A stretch of DNA of 52,748 nt from NCBI GenBank assembly GCA_018241965.1, contig JAFECS010000006.1:1-52748 (forward strand), written 5' to 3'. Positions 27,143 through 35,505 of this stretch are shown here, in pieces. The stretch is from Pseudomonadota bacterium. Lineage in GTDB: Bacteria > Pseudomonadota > Gammaproteobacteria > Berkiellales > Berkiellaceae. The notes under the pieces were generated by a model. It saw only the letters and a program-made list of their open reading frames with translations. It ran no database searches and was not told the origin of the DNA. The translations under genes and the position numbers were made by a program. Position 1 is the first letter of the stretch, and each line of letters starts with the position of its first letter.

Positions 27143-27725
27143 ACCTATTACACTCACTGGCAAACACGCTTCTTTAACGTTGCTCTCTCAAAACCATCAT
27201 GACGATCTTATCGAAGCCACTAAAGACGGCGAGCTTTGGAAAAAATGGAATACCTTTGTTCCCAGCCCCGAAGAAATGCAAAAGAGAATTGAACTGTTAT
27301 TAGAAATGCAGGCAAAAAATGAACTACTCCCTTTTGCCGTAATCGACGCTAACACAGGCAAAGCATCGGGCATTACCACCTACATGAATATAGACGCTAA
27401 AAATCATAGACTAGAAATTGGTTCAACTTGGTATAGAAAATCCCTTCAACGCACAGCAGTTAACACAGAATGTAAGTTAATGTTATTAAAGCATGCTTTT
27501 GAAGAGAAAAAGGCTATTGCCGTTGAGTTTCGCACACACCGGCTTAATGTTGAAAGCCGAAAAGCGATTGAACGCATAGGTGCAAAACTTGATGGGATTT
27601 TACGTAATCACATGTATTCATCAGATGGTACCTTAAGAGATACTGCTGTATACAGCATCATTTCTACTGAATGGCCGGCAATTAAGTCTCAGCTTAATTG
27701 GTATTTAACAAAAGAATATTTGTAG
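27129..27725 (+). CDS. GNAT family N-acetyltransferase (RimJ/RimL type)
   Basis: A 198-residue GNAT protein. LEPITLTGKHASLTLL at the start, SGITTYMNIDAKNHRLEIGSTWY (beta4-beta5) and then RLNVESRKAIERIGAKLDGILR, the hallmark C-terminal half of RimJ/RimL-like acetyltransferases. The usual pyrophosphate loop RxxGxG/A appears altered (SLQRTAVNTECK), a feature shared with many members of this subfamily. It starts inside the end of the hydrolase gene (14-base overlap), so both are likely co-transcribed. The substrate is unknown. Confidence 0.85.
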   Translation: MIWLEPITLTGKHASLTLLSQNHHDDLIEATKDGELWKKWNTFVPSPEEMQKRIELLLEMQAKNELLPFAVIDANTGKASGITTYMNIDAKNHRLEIGSTWYRKSLQRTAVNTECKLMLLKHAFEEKKAIAVEFRTHRLNVESRKAIERIGAKLDGILRNHMYSSDGTLRDTAVYSIISTEWPAIKSQLNWYLTKEYL

Positions 27726-27747
27726 AGGAAAACAACCCACGCCCTTT

Positions 27748-28185
27748 TTAACGACTTTTTCGTGCTTTATATATCCTATTCATTTCTGCTTTAGCATTGG
27801 CTGTTCCATAGCTTGAATCCATGTCTGATCTTTTCCAACATGGGATCCATGTTTTTTTAACGATATCACTGCCAGTTTGCTTTTTATATTGTTTTTTATA
27901 TCCTCTAAACGTATGGTTCCCACTAAATTCTAATGTACCATCTCGTTTAACATCCAATTCAATAATATCTCCATCTTGATATGCATTGAAATTTTCTTTA
28001 AGTTTTTTTAATGTTCCAAACTGTACACAATTTTCACTTAGATAATTTCCGTTAAATCTTTCAAATTTAAAGAAATAATATGGCCATACGATTAAATTAT
28101 ACAAAGTTTCAAAGATTGGGATATCCCCGGTTAAACTCAGAAAAGGACTCAACATGAGTGCATATATTTTTCTATTCTTTGCCAT
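27748..28185 (-). CDS. hypothetical protein, 145 aa
   Basis: Not recognised. The start ATG at 28185 has GGGAG 6 bases upstream. A hydrophobic stretch near the N-terminus (LMLSPFLSLTGDIPIFETLYNLIVW, about residues 10-33) may be a membrane anchor or re-entrant helix; the rest is basic, aromatic-rich and ends in KARKSR. Convergent with the acetyltransferase gene. Confidence 0.6.
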   Translation of the reverse strand: MAKNRKIYALMLSPFLSLTGDIPIFETLYNLIVWPYYFFKFERFNGNYLSENCVQFGTLKKLKENFNAYQDGDIIELDVKRDGTLEFSGNHTFRGYKKQYKKQTGSDIVKKTWIPCWKRSDMDSSYGTANAKAEMNRIYKARKSR

Positions 28186-28293
28186 AAAAATCTCCCAGTG
28201 CAAGCGCAGTAGATGTTAGTTGCACAAAGTATCATAATTTCATGGCAAGATAAGCCATAATATGTCTTGAGAATCTAAGGTTTATAAACTGGA

Positions 28294-28314
28294 TCCCGCG
28301 GACAAGCCGCGGGA
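28294..28314. repeat. GC-rich hairpin (REP-like)
   Basis: TCCCGCGG, loop ACAAG, CCGCGGGA. It lies between two minus-strand genes. The preceding GGA and the spacing resemble short palindromic repeats common in related genomes. There is no T-run, so terminator activity is doubtful. Confidence 0.6.
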
Positions 28315-28343
28315 AGTAGAGAGAAGCGTTTTGCGTGCGTAAT

Positions 28344-29015
28344 TCAAAACCCCTTATGCTCCTTCAAAAAAGCTATTTCTTCAGAGCTACTCTCCCGACC
28401 CAATATCTTATTCCGATGTGGGAAACGATTAAACTTGCTGATAATTTCATGATGCGCTTTTGCATAATTTAAATAGTTTTGCGCAATGTCTTTATAATCC
28501 TCTGGGGTATCTTTATATAATTGTTTAAATAAACTTAGGCTTTGTTCTTGAGCTTGCAGATTTTCTGCATGCTCTAGGGGTAAATACATAAACACCCTCT
28601 GCGTTAACGTAAGCGCTTCGTCATACTTTTTTTCTATAGCCAATTTTGCCGCTTTAAGGGCCAAACCATCATATTGATACATTGCTGGTTTATCTCTATA
28701 CATATTTCGAGAAAATTGATCGGTTAAAATAATATAAGCTAAAGTGCCTTGGGGTGTATTGAGCCAATGTTTTAAATCACCTTGTATCGCTTGGCGCCTT
28801 AATTGGCCAAATTGTTCACGGATTTGAGTATCCCATTTTTGATCTTTAGCCCACCAAATGTCTCGATTATACAAAGGTTCGCTATGGTGATTGGCATCAA
28901 ACCAAAATTGCAGAACTTTTTGTATTTGCTTTAAATCCTGATGGCGGCTTTCTGAAGCCATGGCTATGGCAGTTGTTAAGAAGAGCAACAATACAAATAG
29001 TAATTTTTTTAACAT
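28344..29015 (-). CDS. DUF924 family protein with signal peptide
   Basis: A 223-residue protein. After a hydrophobic signal sequence (MLKKLLFVLLLFLTTAIAMA) it carries the DUF924 pattern: VLQFWFDANHH, RDIWWAKDQKWD, TLAYIILTDQFSRNMYRDKP, YLPLEHAENLQAQEQSL. Most DUF924 proteins are cytosolic, so the signal peptide is an uncommon feature. The function of the family is unknown; the fold is TPR-like. ATG 29015 is preferred over a TTG nine bases earlier. Its start lies inside the end of the preceding DUF2798 gene. Confidence 0.85.
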   Translation of the reverse strand: MLKKLLFVLLLFLTTAIAMASESRHQDLKQIQKVLQFWFDANHHSEPLYNRDIWWAKDQKWDTQIREQFGQLRRQAIQGDLKHWLNTPQGTLAYIILTDQFSRNMYRDKPAMYQYDGLALKAAKLAIEKKYDEALTLTQRVFMYLPLEHAENLQAQEQSLSLFKQLYKDTPEDYKDIAQNYLNYAKAHHEIISKFNRFPHRNKILGRESSSEEIAFLKEHKGF

Positions 29016-29257
29016 GTTGGGCAAACCTGCATAATTGTTTTAACAAGACGCTGCATAATCATACTCACAAGCTTACGTGTGGTAAGAATAGCCGGAATGG
29101 CAAACATCCAGGCGACAGGAAATACGCTAAACCAGCTTGCAAGCATTTCAGCGCTAAAACCACCACGAAAAGCGCTGATGGCGCCACTCATAATAAATGC
29201 CATAATGCCGGTGCTCAATAGGGTTTCTAAGGATTTTTGTACTTGCACATGTTTCAT
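29009..29257 (-). CDS. DUF2798 small membrane protein
   Basis: An 82-residue protein with two hydrophobic helices (LSTGIMAFIMSGAISAF and WFSVFPVAWMFAIPAILTT), the DUF2798 layout. AAGGTGATATATG gives a clear ribosome binding site before ATG 29257. It overlaps the next gene by 7 bases and is divergent from a LysR regulator 112 bases away, which may regulate it. Its function is unknown. Confidence 0.75.
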   Translation of the reverse strand: MKHVQVQKSLETLLSTGIMAFIMSGAISAFRGGFSAEMLASWFSVFPVAWMFAIPAILTTRKLVSMIMQRLVKTIMQVCPTC

Positions 29258-29369
29258 ATATCACCTTTTTGTTCAATATTTACGACCTTGTAAATAAGTA
29301 TAAAACTGGGTAAAATATTAAAAAAGCGAATTATATTGACATTATTGGTCAGAATATTTGAACAACATT

Positions 29370-30263
29370 ATGATAGATTTAGACGCCCTCAGAGTACTAG
29401 ATGCCATAGATAGATTAGGCAGCTTTGAAAAAGCAGCCCAATCCTTATTTAGGGTGCGCTCTGCCATCAGCTATACCATTCAAAAGCTGGAAGAAGATCT
29501 CGATATTCAGATTTTTGATAGAACCAAGCACAAAGCCACCCTCACCCCAGCAGGTAAACTGCTACTCGAGCAAGGCCGGCACCTGCTCATCCAGGCGACC
29601 CAGATTGAACAAAGAATCAAGCAAGTACACCAGGGATGGGAAATGGAGCTCACCATTGGGATCGATACTTTATATCCCATTAAACCGCTTTTAGAGCTTA
29701 TTAAAGAATTTTATGAATTAAACCAAAAAACCTTTATTAAAATACAAAATGAAGTTTATGGCGGCACTTGGGATGCCCTAATCAGCCAGCGAGCCAATCT
29801 TATGATTGGTGCTTCAGGACCTAATCCAAACGCCAGCGTTTATACAGCAAAAAAATTACATCAAGTTGAGCGCGTATTTGCAATTGCTCCCAAACATCCT
29901 TTGGCTAAGCTCAAAGAACCGTTAACCACCAGTCAAATTTCACAATATCGCAGTGTTGCCATCAAAGACACCTCTCGATTAGGCCCACCAATGCATGCCT
30001 CCTATCTACAACTGCAGGATATTTTAACGGTGAGTGATATGCAGTCCAAATTCCAAGCCCAGTGCCTGGGGCTAGGCGTTGGATTTTTACCGGTGGATTT
30101 GGCAGAGCAAGGCGTTAAGCAAGGAAAACTGGTTATTAAAGCCGTTGCCGATCTTGATATGAGCCCTGTGGGCTTCCTTGCCTGGAAAAAGAGCGAAAAT
30201 GGCAAAGCTTTAAAATGGTTTATTGAAAAGATTATGGCGCAAAATTGGGCCAAGTGGAGTTAA
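29370..30263 (+). CDS. LysR-type transcriptional regulator
   Basis: A 297-residue LysR protein. The helix-turn-helix reads GSFEKAAQSLFRVRSAISYTIQKLEEDL, followed by FDRTKHKATLTPAG and an effector-binding domain. The start at ATG 29370 is chosen over a TTG 12 bases upstream. It is divergent from the DUF2798/DUF924 pair and two bases upstream of a methyltransferase gene with which it is probably co-transcribed. Confidence 0.9.
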   Translation: MIDLDALRVLDAIDRLGSFEKAAQSLFRVRSAISYTIQKLEEDLDIQIFDRTKHKATLTPAGKLLLEQGRHLLIQATQIEQRIKQVHQGWEMELTIGIDTLYPIKPLLELIKEFYELNQKTFIKIQNEVYGGTWDALISQRANLMIGASGPNPNASVYTAKKLHQVERVFAIAPKHPLAKLKEPLTTSQISQYRSVAIKDTSRLGPPMHASYLQLQDILTVSDMQSKFQAQCLGLGVGFLPVDLAEQGVKQGKLVIKAVADLDMSPVGFLAWKKSENGKALKWFIEKIMAQNWAKWS

Positions 30264-30265
30264 TA

Positions 30266-30970
30266 ATGAAAGAGAGTTCACAATTTATTCAAGGCAGAAG
30301 CTTAGTAGCAGATAAACTCATCGCCGAAATGAAAGCCAGGAAAACCCCTTATATTGAAAATGTATTTGGGTTAGATATTAAAGTGAATCGTGGTGTCTAT
30401 CCGCCTGAAAAAAAAGAAATCACCGTATTATATTTTGAGGATAAAGGTGCAAGCCTACTGAAGCACCAACCCCATGTTCTTGATTTCGGTTGTGGATCTG
30501 GCTTTCTCTCTATTTATGTTGCGCAAAAAGGTGCCATTGTAACTGCTATTGATATCAATACTCATGCTGTTAACTGCACCATAGAAAATGCAACGCGCCA
30601 CCATGTACAAGATAAAATCACTACTTTGCATAGCGATGGCTTTGCCAATGTGCCGCCCACTTCACGTTTTGATATTATGATGGCCTCTATTCCTTGGGAA
30701 GCAGCAGAGGTAACTGATCCCAATGGTTTAGATATTGCCTTTTACGATCATAACTTTAGTACTCGTCTGGCCTTATTTGAACAAGGATATCACTTACTGA
30801 ATCCTAAAGGATGTATGCTTTTAAGCTATTCTAAGCGGGCAGATCGCTTGAACCCCATGAAGGCTTTCACGGATAAATTTGATTTTGAAATTGTGTATAC
30901 CGCCCCTTCCACAGACGGCAATGAAGAAGAATATCTTTATAAAGCAACTAAGCGCCCCACTAGCCCATAG
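30266..30970 (+). CDS. SAM-dependent methyltransferase (RlmG/HemK-like), C-terminus donated by a repeat
   Basis: A 234-residue class I methyltransferase: VNRGVYPPEKKE, motif I VLDFGCGSGFLSIYVAQKG, VTAIDINTHAV (acidic motif II), then MMASIPWE in the place of the NPPY/NPPW catalytic motif of base and amine methyltransferases, so the first two positions differ. GTGGAG precedes ATG 30266. The last three codons and the TAG stop (Thr-Ser-Pro-stop) lie inside the palindromic repeat that starts at 30957, so the native C-terminus was probably replaced. Confidence 0.8.
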   Translation: MKESSQFIQGRSLVADKLIAEMKARKTPYIENVFGLDIKVNRGVYPPEKKEITVLYFEDKGASLLKHQPHVLDFGCGSGFLSIYVAQKGAIVTAIDINTHAVNCTIENATRHHVQDKITTLHSDGFANVPPTSRFDIMMASIPWEAAEVTDPNGLDIAFYDHNFSTRLALFEQGYHLLNPKGCMLLSYSKRADRLNPMKAFTDKFDFEIVYTAPSTDGNEEEYLYKATKRPTSP

Positions 30971-31060
30971 TTCCTGCTCACGCCGTTGGCGTTTTGCATA
31001 ATGGGCTAGTGGAGCGTGTGAACCCAATTCATCATTTCGCGACAAATGAGATCATCGCCA
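30957..31060. repeat. palindromic repeat, copy 1
   Basis: Begins CCACTAGCCCATAGT (30957-30971), has a near-complement ATGGGCTAGTGG at 31001-31012 and ends with GACAAATGAGATCATCGCC. A related copy with the same order of blocks is at 31924-32033. The inner part contains GCCGTTGGCG. The element supplies the stop codon of the methyltransferase gene. Confidence 0.85.
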
Positions 31061-31154
31061 AGACCAGCAGCATTCGTAAAAACATGCGCTAATGGTAAAA
31101 TTTGTGACGTAAAAAAATATCTTTTAGTTGTATATACATGTGGAACAGAGCCCT

Positions 31155-31937
31155 ATGAGTAATCCAATCTCAATTATAGATACCTACAAAAAAGCATTTA
31201 AGCTATATTTTCAGTCTTTTATGAACATATTGCCTTATTTGTCATTAGCAACGATTGCTAACTATCTGTGCATTCAATTTGCGGGACCATCTGAAAATTT
31301 TTCAGATTTTATGAAGAACGATTTCCCAGTAATTATGATAAATTCCGTTTTTTCTTTAACTGTGATGTACGTAATTTATAAAAAGCATCACGGACAAAAG
31401 ATTAACTTTTTAGATGTTATTGAAAACATCGGCAAACGACTCCCTGCACTAATAGCAGTTTACGGCATCATATTGTTACCTTTTGCTATGTTTGGCTTAA
31501 TGTGGCTTGGTATTGATTATGCACATAAACTACACAATCCTGGTAATAGTGGCAATGATTTAGCGGCTGTTGCACAATCTATCACATCATCAATGGAAAT
31601 TATCGGCAGTCTTTTGATAGTTGCTGGTATTTTATCCCTTGTTTATACATTCTTTGCTTTAAGATTTTCTTATTTTGCAGGTTTGCTGCTTGTTAGCAAG
31701 AAACTTGGCCCCATCTCAAGTCTTAAGGCGAGTTGGAAATTAACTAAAGGCAAATGGTGGAAACTTTTCTTTATCTTTGTTATCTTCTGCCTCTTTAGTT
31801 TTGCGTGCACTAAACTCATGGGATTTGTAATAATGGCCAAGGGTGCAGAAGCTGTAAACAGTATTTTAATGATGCCATTGTGGTCATCCGTCATCGTTAT
31901 CCTATTGGATAGAATAGAAACCACCACTAGCCCATAG
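31155..31937 (+). CDS. polytopic membrane protein (YciC-like), C-terminus donated by a repeat
   Basis: A 260-residue protein with five or six hydrophobic segments and a cytosolic GPISSLKASWKLTKGKWWKLF segment typical of YciC/UPF0259-type and DUF975-like membrane proteins; its function is unknown. ATG 31155 is preferred over one 27 bases upstream. As with the previous gene, it ends Thr-Ser-Pro-stop because its last codons are in a palindromic repeat (copy 2). It sits between the two direct copies of that repeat. Confidence 0.7.
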   Translation: MSNPISIIDTYKKAFKLYFQSFMNILPYLSLATIANYLCIQFAGPSENFSDFMKNDFPVIMINSVFSLTVMYVIYKKHHGQKINFLDVIENIGKRLPALIAVYGIILLPFAMFGLMWLGIDYAHKLHNPGNSGNDLAAVAQSITSSMEIIGSLLIVAGILSLVYTFFALRFSYFAGLLLVSKKLGPISSLKASWKLTKGKWWKLFFIFVIFCLFSFACTKLMGFVIMAKGAEAVNSILMMPLWSSVIVILLDRIETTTSP

Positions 31938-32033
31938 TGTATGCCACACACGCCATCGGCGTGTTGGCAGGAACTATGGGCTAGTAGGCACAAACGATAT
32001 TCTATAAACCCCTCGACATATGAGATCATCACC
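31924..32033. repeat. palindromic repeat, copy 2
   Basis: CCACTAGCCCATAGT (31924-31938) is identical to copy 1; ACTATGGGCTAGT (31973-31985) is its exact complement over 13 bases; the end reads GACATATGAGATCATCACC. The interior contains GCCATCGGCG. It supplies the stop codon of the membrane protein gene. Confidence 0.85.
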
Positions 32034-32110
32034 ACCGCGGTGGCCGCGCTGTTTCTTCTGTGTTATATTCCCCACCTGTTACAATGTCAGTTAAAAAAAT
32101 AGGTGAAGTT

Positions 32111-32959
32111 ATGCCATTTAAATATATTTTTATTGGCCTACCCGGCTCAGGCAAAACCACGGTATTAAAAGCAATAAGTAAAACACTGCCAGACATACGT
32201 TTATTTCTCATGGATGATGAAATAAAAATTCGCTTAAATAGGTTAGTCGCAAATCCACAAGCAATTGAGCAGCTTAAAAAATGTGAAACTGATGATGCCG
32301 TTGTTAATTCCTTTTGCGCAAAATGGTGTAAATCATTTGATCAAGAAATTGTCATCAACGCATTATTAAGAAAAGGTTTTGAAAAGCACAGCGTGGCAAT
32401 TATGAAATTACTGGGTGAACCACAGTGGCGTGAATTTGAAGCAGCAATTGCTGCTGATTTTCTTAAAAGGGAAAAAGAATGTGCTTTTGATTTAGGGGGT
32501 TCTCAGCCGCTTAATGCAGGCGTAAAACAAGCTTGCAATGAGGTGGGCATAAAATTTATTTATTTAAAAGCAGATCACGAGACAATTTGCTCAAATCTTT
32601 CTAAGATACAAGCTGATGGCAGGCCAAGATGGCAACATATCAGTAATTATCAAGCTGCTGGCAGTGAAGGTTGGCAAGCGCTTGCACACAACCACCGCAA
32701 AGAGCGCGAAGGGAAATTAGAGGCTATTTCTGATGTAACTGTTGATGTTTCACATTTATCTGTTGAGCAAGTTCTTTTAGAGGTAAGAGGAGCTATTGCA
32801 AAATATGAGCTGGGAAAACATAAAGATAATAATGAAGAAATAGAAAGAATGCCCTCTCCCCTTTTGCATAGAAATAATGAACAAGGTGATAAGCATGAAG
32901 AACAGTTAAAGCAGGGATTTCAACCACAAGGGCAACAGTATTCGCCAAAGAAATTCTGA
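32111..32959 (+). CDS. P-loop kinase-like protein (zeta-toxin/shikimate-kinase-like fold)
   Basis: A 282-residue protein with a Walker A motif GLPGSGKTT at residues 9-17, DDEIKIRLN after strand 2, DLGGSQPLN as a possible Walker B/lid region and RPRW further on, an arrangement like small-molecule kinases and zeta toxins. The C-terminal 50 residues are hydrophilic and Gln-rich (GFQPQGQQYSPKKF) and look disordered. The ATG at 32111 has AGGTGAAG 2 to 3 bases upstream; two earlier in-frame ATGs lack sites. The substrate is unknown and there is no adjacent antitoxin. Confidence 0.65.
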   Translation: MPFKYIFIGLPGSGKTTVLKAISKTLPDIRLFLMDDEIKIRLNRLVANPQAIEQLKKCETDDAVVNSFCAKWCKSFDQEIVINALLRKGFEKHSVAIMKLLGEPQWREFEAAIAADFLKREKECAFDLGGSQPLNAGVKQACNEVGIKFIYLKADHETICSNLSKIQADGRPRWQHISNYQAAGSEGWQALAHNHRKEREGKLEAISDVTVDVSHLSVEQVLLEVRGAIAKYELGKHKDNNEEIERMPSPLLHRNNEQGDKHEEQLKQGFQPQGQQYSPKKF

Positions 32960-33088
32960 TCCATTTACGGATATTCTGAGAAACTAAATGTTTTGCGGGC
33001 GAGATGATTAATTTTTCTAGAAATATGTCAAAAAAAAGTATATTATCCGCCTTCAAAATTTTATTGATAATATGAAAGGGATTTTCTA

Positions 33089-33508
33089 ATGAAGCTTTCT
33101 GAATTGGCACAGAACTTAAAGCAATTTATACGAACACCCTCAAAATTCCCTATCACATTAACCTTATTAACAAGCCCTTTTGCTGCCCTGTTCGCTTATC
33201 TTTCAGGAAGTTCAAATGTAGGCTGTGCAACCTTAACGGTTAGCTCTGCCGAATTTCTTGGCTTAAAGCTCAGAAATATGATTTACGATCAACCTTATGA
33301 ATTAAAGCAATCAAGTAAAGAATGGTTGGCTGAAGAAGATGGAGAATTTTCCGCAGAAAGCTATGCAGAATATTTTACAAGTTTTTTAAATCCAGATGCT
33401 TATCGACATCCCATCATTTTTGGTAGAGCCATGTTTGCGAAAATGAAAACTAATGAAGCAAAAATAGAACAACAAAGAGAAGAAAATAAAAAACATAAAT
33501 TACTCTAA
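33089..33508 (+). CDS. hypothetical protein, 139 aa
   Basis: Not recognised. A hydrophobic segment at about residues 20-40 (PITLTLLTSPFAALFAYL) may anchor it to a membrane; the rest is charged, ending in a Lys/Glu-rich helix (EAKIEQQREENKKHKLL) that could be a coiled coil. AAAGGG lies 9 bases before the ATG. It meets the aspartic protease gene stop to stop with no gap. Confidence 0.65.
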   Translation: MKLSELAQNLKQFIRTPSKFPITLTLLTSPFAALFAYLSGSSNVGCATLTVSSAEFLGLKLRNMIYDQPYELKQSSKEWLAEEDGEFSAESYAEYFTSFLNPDAYRHPIIFGRAMFAKMKTNEAKIEQQREENKKHKLL

Positions 33509-34474
33509 CTACTTAATTTTTTCAAATTTAATTAAAGCATTTTTTTGATCAAACGTAATTTTAAATTTGCTTATAATGGCATGCCCCATTAACCCTATTG
33601 GCGATGCCCCTTTCATTTTTGTTGTTCTATAGGCAAGCTTGGGGTTATTAATAATTTCATTACCAATCAGGGCATAGCCATCTATTTGGACGATGCCAAC
33701 AGTTGATTCCCCTTCTGTGCCAAGCCCTTTTCCTTCGGTAGTTTTCAATGGTTTTAAGTCTATGGCATTGATATTAGGGGGCAGAAAAAATTCCTCATTA
33801 AAGCCAGAATCAATCATGAATAGTGCATCTAATGTTTTCTTGTCTTTATCAAGAAATTTAATCGACAAAACGGGAACATTGTAATCATTTTTATATTTAA
33901 GGGCGCTTGGATCATTAGTAAGCGTGCCGCTTTCTAATGATAATTTTTTCTGAGGATAATCAATTGCTAAAAGATAATGCTTAAAAGCCCCAAAACCTAA
34001 AATTCCATCAAAACTAATATTTCTTACTTTCTTTACATCATCAATTACCGTCAGCTTTGGTGATACAATAAAATCGTAATTATTCAGTTTTGCCTCACCA
34101 ATACTTAATTCCTTTACGCGGTAAAATTTTACCTGATGAACTACGTTATTGATATAAAACCCACCTTCCATTACCTTGGGTAAGTTGAGTTCACGTTCTA
34201 GTTCAGTGGTCATTGTACTAAAGCCCAAGCCTGTGTCTACTAAAAATCGATAAGGCCCCTTGCCATTTATCATTACCTGCACAACGATACTATTGTTTGT
34301 GTCATCGAAACTAATTATTGCAGGAGTAGTAAGATTAAGTGACTTTTGAGGCGTGTCATAAAAAACGTTATATTGTGATTTTTTAAAGACCTTGGGAGAA
34401 TCTTCGCTTTTTTTTGCAAGAGCGATATTCCCTAAAATGAGAATCACCATAACAAATAGGATTTTGACTTTCAT
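33509..34474 (-). CDS. secreted retropepsin-like aspartic protease with two D-T/S-G motifs
   Basis: A 321-residue protein with a signal peptide (MKVKILFVMVILILGNIALA) and two aspartic protease active-site motifs: FLVDTGLGF (D80) and MIDSGFNEEF (D222), each followed by the hydrophobic Gly-flap pattern (ILGFGAF; LMGHAII). A chain with two motifs could fold as an internal pseudo-dimer, like pepsin, whereas bacterial retropepsin-like proteases often carry one. It would act in the periplasm or outside the cell. It lies 55 bases downstream of the second double-glycine peptide gene on the same strand, so it may be part of that cluster; peptide processing by it is speculative. Confidence 0.82.
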   Translation of the reverse strand: MKVKILFVMVILILGNIALAKKSEDSPKVFKKSQYNVFYDTPQKSLNLTTPAIISFDDTNNSIVVQVMINGKGPYRFLVDTGLGFSTMTTELERELNLPKVMEGGFYINNVVHQVKFYRVKELSIGEAKLNNYDFIVSPKLTVIDDVKKVRNISFDGILGFGAFKHYLLAIDYPQKKLSLESGTLTNDPSALKYKNDYNVPVLSIKFLDKDKKTLDALFMIDSGFNEEFFLPPNINAIDLKPLKTTEGKGLGTEGESTVGIVQIDGYALIGNEIINNPKLAYRTTKMKGASPIGLMGHAIISKFKITFDQKNALIKFEKIK

Positions 34475-34529
34475 TATTAATTATCCTTTGGCTGTTCATC
34501 TGCCTACATCCTAAATATAGCGAAATTTT

Positions 34530-34790
34530 TTACAATTCATAGGGGTTTGTGCCTACTTTGCTTTGCATATCTAAAGTGACCGCATACGTCCAGGCTGCGC
34601 CAAGGCCGGCCACAACCATGCCTGCATCTTTACCAAATACCGCGCTAACGCCAAGAGCGGCAAGGCCAGATAGGCAGCCTGCCATGATCATGGTCTCCTT
34701 TACTGCGCTTTGCGGTACTTGGTAATACACTTTCCATAAATCGCCTGCGCCACTGACTTGTTTAATTTCATTGCTGTTTAATACTTTCAT
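34530..34790 (-). CDS. double-glycine-type leader peptide, bacteriocin-like, 86 aa
   Basis: Starts at ATG 34790, 6 bases after AGGTG (a GTG 9 bases upstream is possible). The leader MKVLNSNEIKQVSGA has the pattern of double-glycine leaders with the common Gly-Ala variant. The core holds two Gly/Ala-rich hydrophobic stretches with GxxxG spacing (MAGCLSGLAALGVSAVFG and AGMVVAGLGAAWTYAV), as in two-peptide class II bacteriocins. It is 16 bases after the macrodomain gene, in the same operon. Confidence 0.75.
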   Translation of the reverse strand: MKVLNSNEIKQVSGAGDLWKVYYQVPQSAVKETMIMAGCLSGLAALGVSAVFGKDAGMVVAGLGAAWTYAVTLDMQSKVGTNPYEL

Positions 34791-34806
34791 TTTTTTCACC
34801 TACTGC

Positions 34807-35307
34807 TTATTTGAGCGCCTGAAAACATTTTTCATAAATTAGTTTATCTTCTTCAGAGAATACACAAGCGATAATTTTATCAAAATGTTCTTCGTTAGCT
34901 TTCATTACGGATAAAGCAATTTGAGCTGCTTGTGTTTTGGGATAACCATAAATCCCTGTGCTAATTGCCGCAAAAGCGATTGATTTGAGGCCTTGGCGCT
35001 TGGCAATGTCAAAGCAATGCGTATAAGCGCTGGCCAGTAACTTTGCTTCTTGATAATGACCGCCCTGCCAAACAGGGCCAACCGCATGAATAACCCATTT
35101 TGCTGGTAAACGAAAGCCCGGCGTAATTTTAGCTGTGCCTACAGGCGTTCCATTTAATAAACGACAAGCCTCTAGAAGCTGCGGGCCTGCGGCGCGATGT
35201 ATGGCACCATCAACACCGCCACCACCTAATAAAGAGGTGTTTGCCGCATTAACAATGGCATCCACCGCCAACGTCGTTATATCTTGCAAAATGATTAATA
35301 TGCTCAT
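34807..35307 (-). CDS. macrodomain protein (O-acetyl-ADP-ribose deacetylase YmdB/MacroD type)
   Basis: A 166-residue stand-alone macrodomain. The ADP-ribose-binding motifs are complete: D10-I-T and [20 protein letters not shown] (Asn and Gly loops), VIHAVGPVW, and [11 protein letters not shown] for the phosphate loop. Such proteins hydrolyse O-acetyl-ADP-ribose or remove mono-ADP-ribose from proteins or nucleic acids. It lies between two double-glycine peptide genes, 11 and 16 bases away, in one apparent operon. A role in protecting against or reversing an ADP-ribosylation linked to these peptides is possible but unproven. Confidence 0.92.
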   Translation of the reverse strand: MSILIILQDITTLAVDAIVNAANTSLLGGGGVDGAIHRAAGPQLLEACRLLNGTPVGTAKITPGFRLPAKWVIHAVGPVWQGGHYQEAKLLASAYTHCFDIAKRQGLKSIAFAAISTGIYGYPKTQAAQIALSVMKANEEHFDKIIACVFSEEDKLIYEKCFQALK

Positions 35308-35318
35308 CCGTAAATCCT

Positions 35319-35474
35319 TTACTTAGTAGGGCGCAACACCATCTCTAGCGCAGTGAAAAATTTTGCTAAAAGATCAACAACAGGATAGATATCTTGCCCC
35401 GATATTGCTTGTGTTGCTGCTGTGCCAACACCACCAGATACTAACGTAACTTCTGCTGTATTTAAATTTCTCAT
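35319..35474 (-). CDS. double-glycine-leader peptide, 51 aa
   Basis: A short gene starting at ATG 35474 with GTGAGG 6 bases upstream. The leader [15 protein letters not shown] is a classical double-glycine leader, nearly the same pattern as at 5560. The predicted mature peptide is 36 residues: [12 protein letters not shown], then an amphipathic hydrophobic part ([14 protein letters not shown]), ending in VLRPTK. It is cationic at the tail. First gene of the putative operon with the macrodomain and second peptide. Confidence 0.7.
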   Translation of the reverse strand: MRNLNTAEVTLVSGGVGTAATQAISGQDIYPVVDLLAKFFTALEMVLRPTK

Positions 35475-35505
35475 CTTGACCTCACTACAATGTATCAATT
35501 ACGTG

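Noticed and set aside
30266..32033. Composite transposon bounded by the two palindromic repeats
   Set aside because: No transposase is present, the copies are not identical enough to act as recent ends, and each is itself a complete palindrome; independent insertions explain the layout better.
32111..32959. Zeta toxin of an epsilon-zeta pair
   Set aside because: No small antitoxin gene lies upstream or downstream and the motifs fit several P-loop kinase families equally well.
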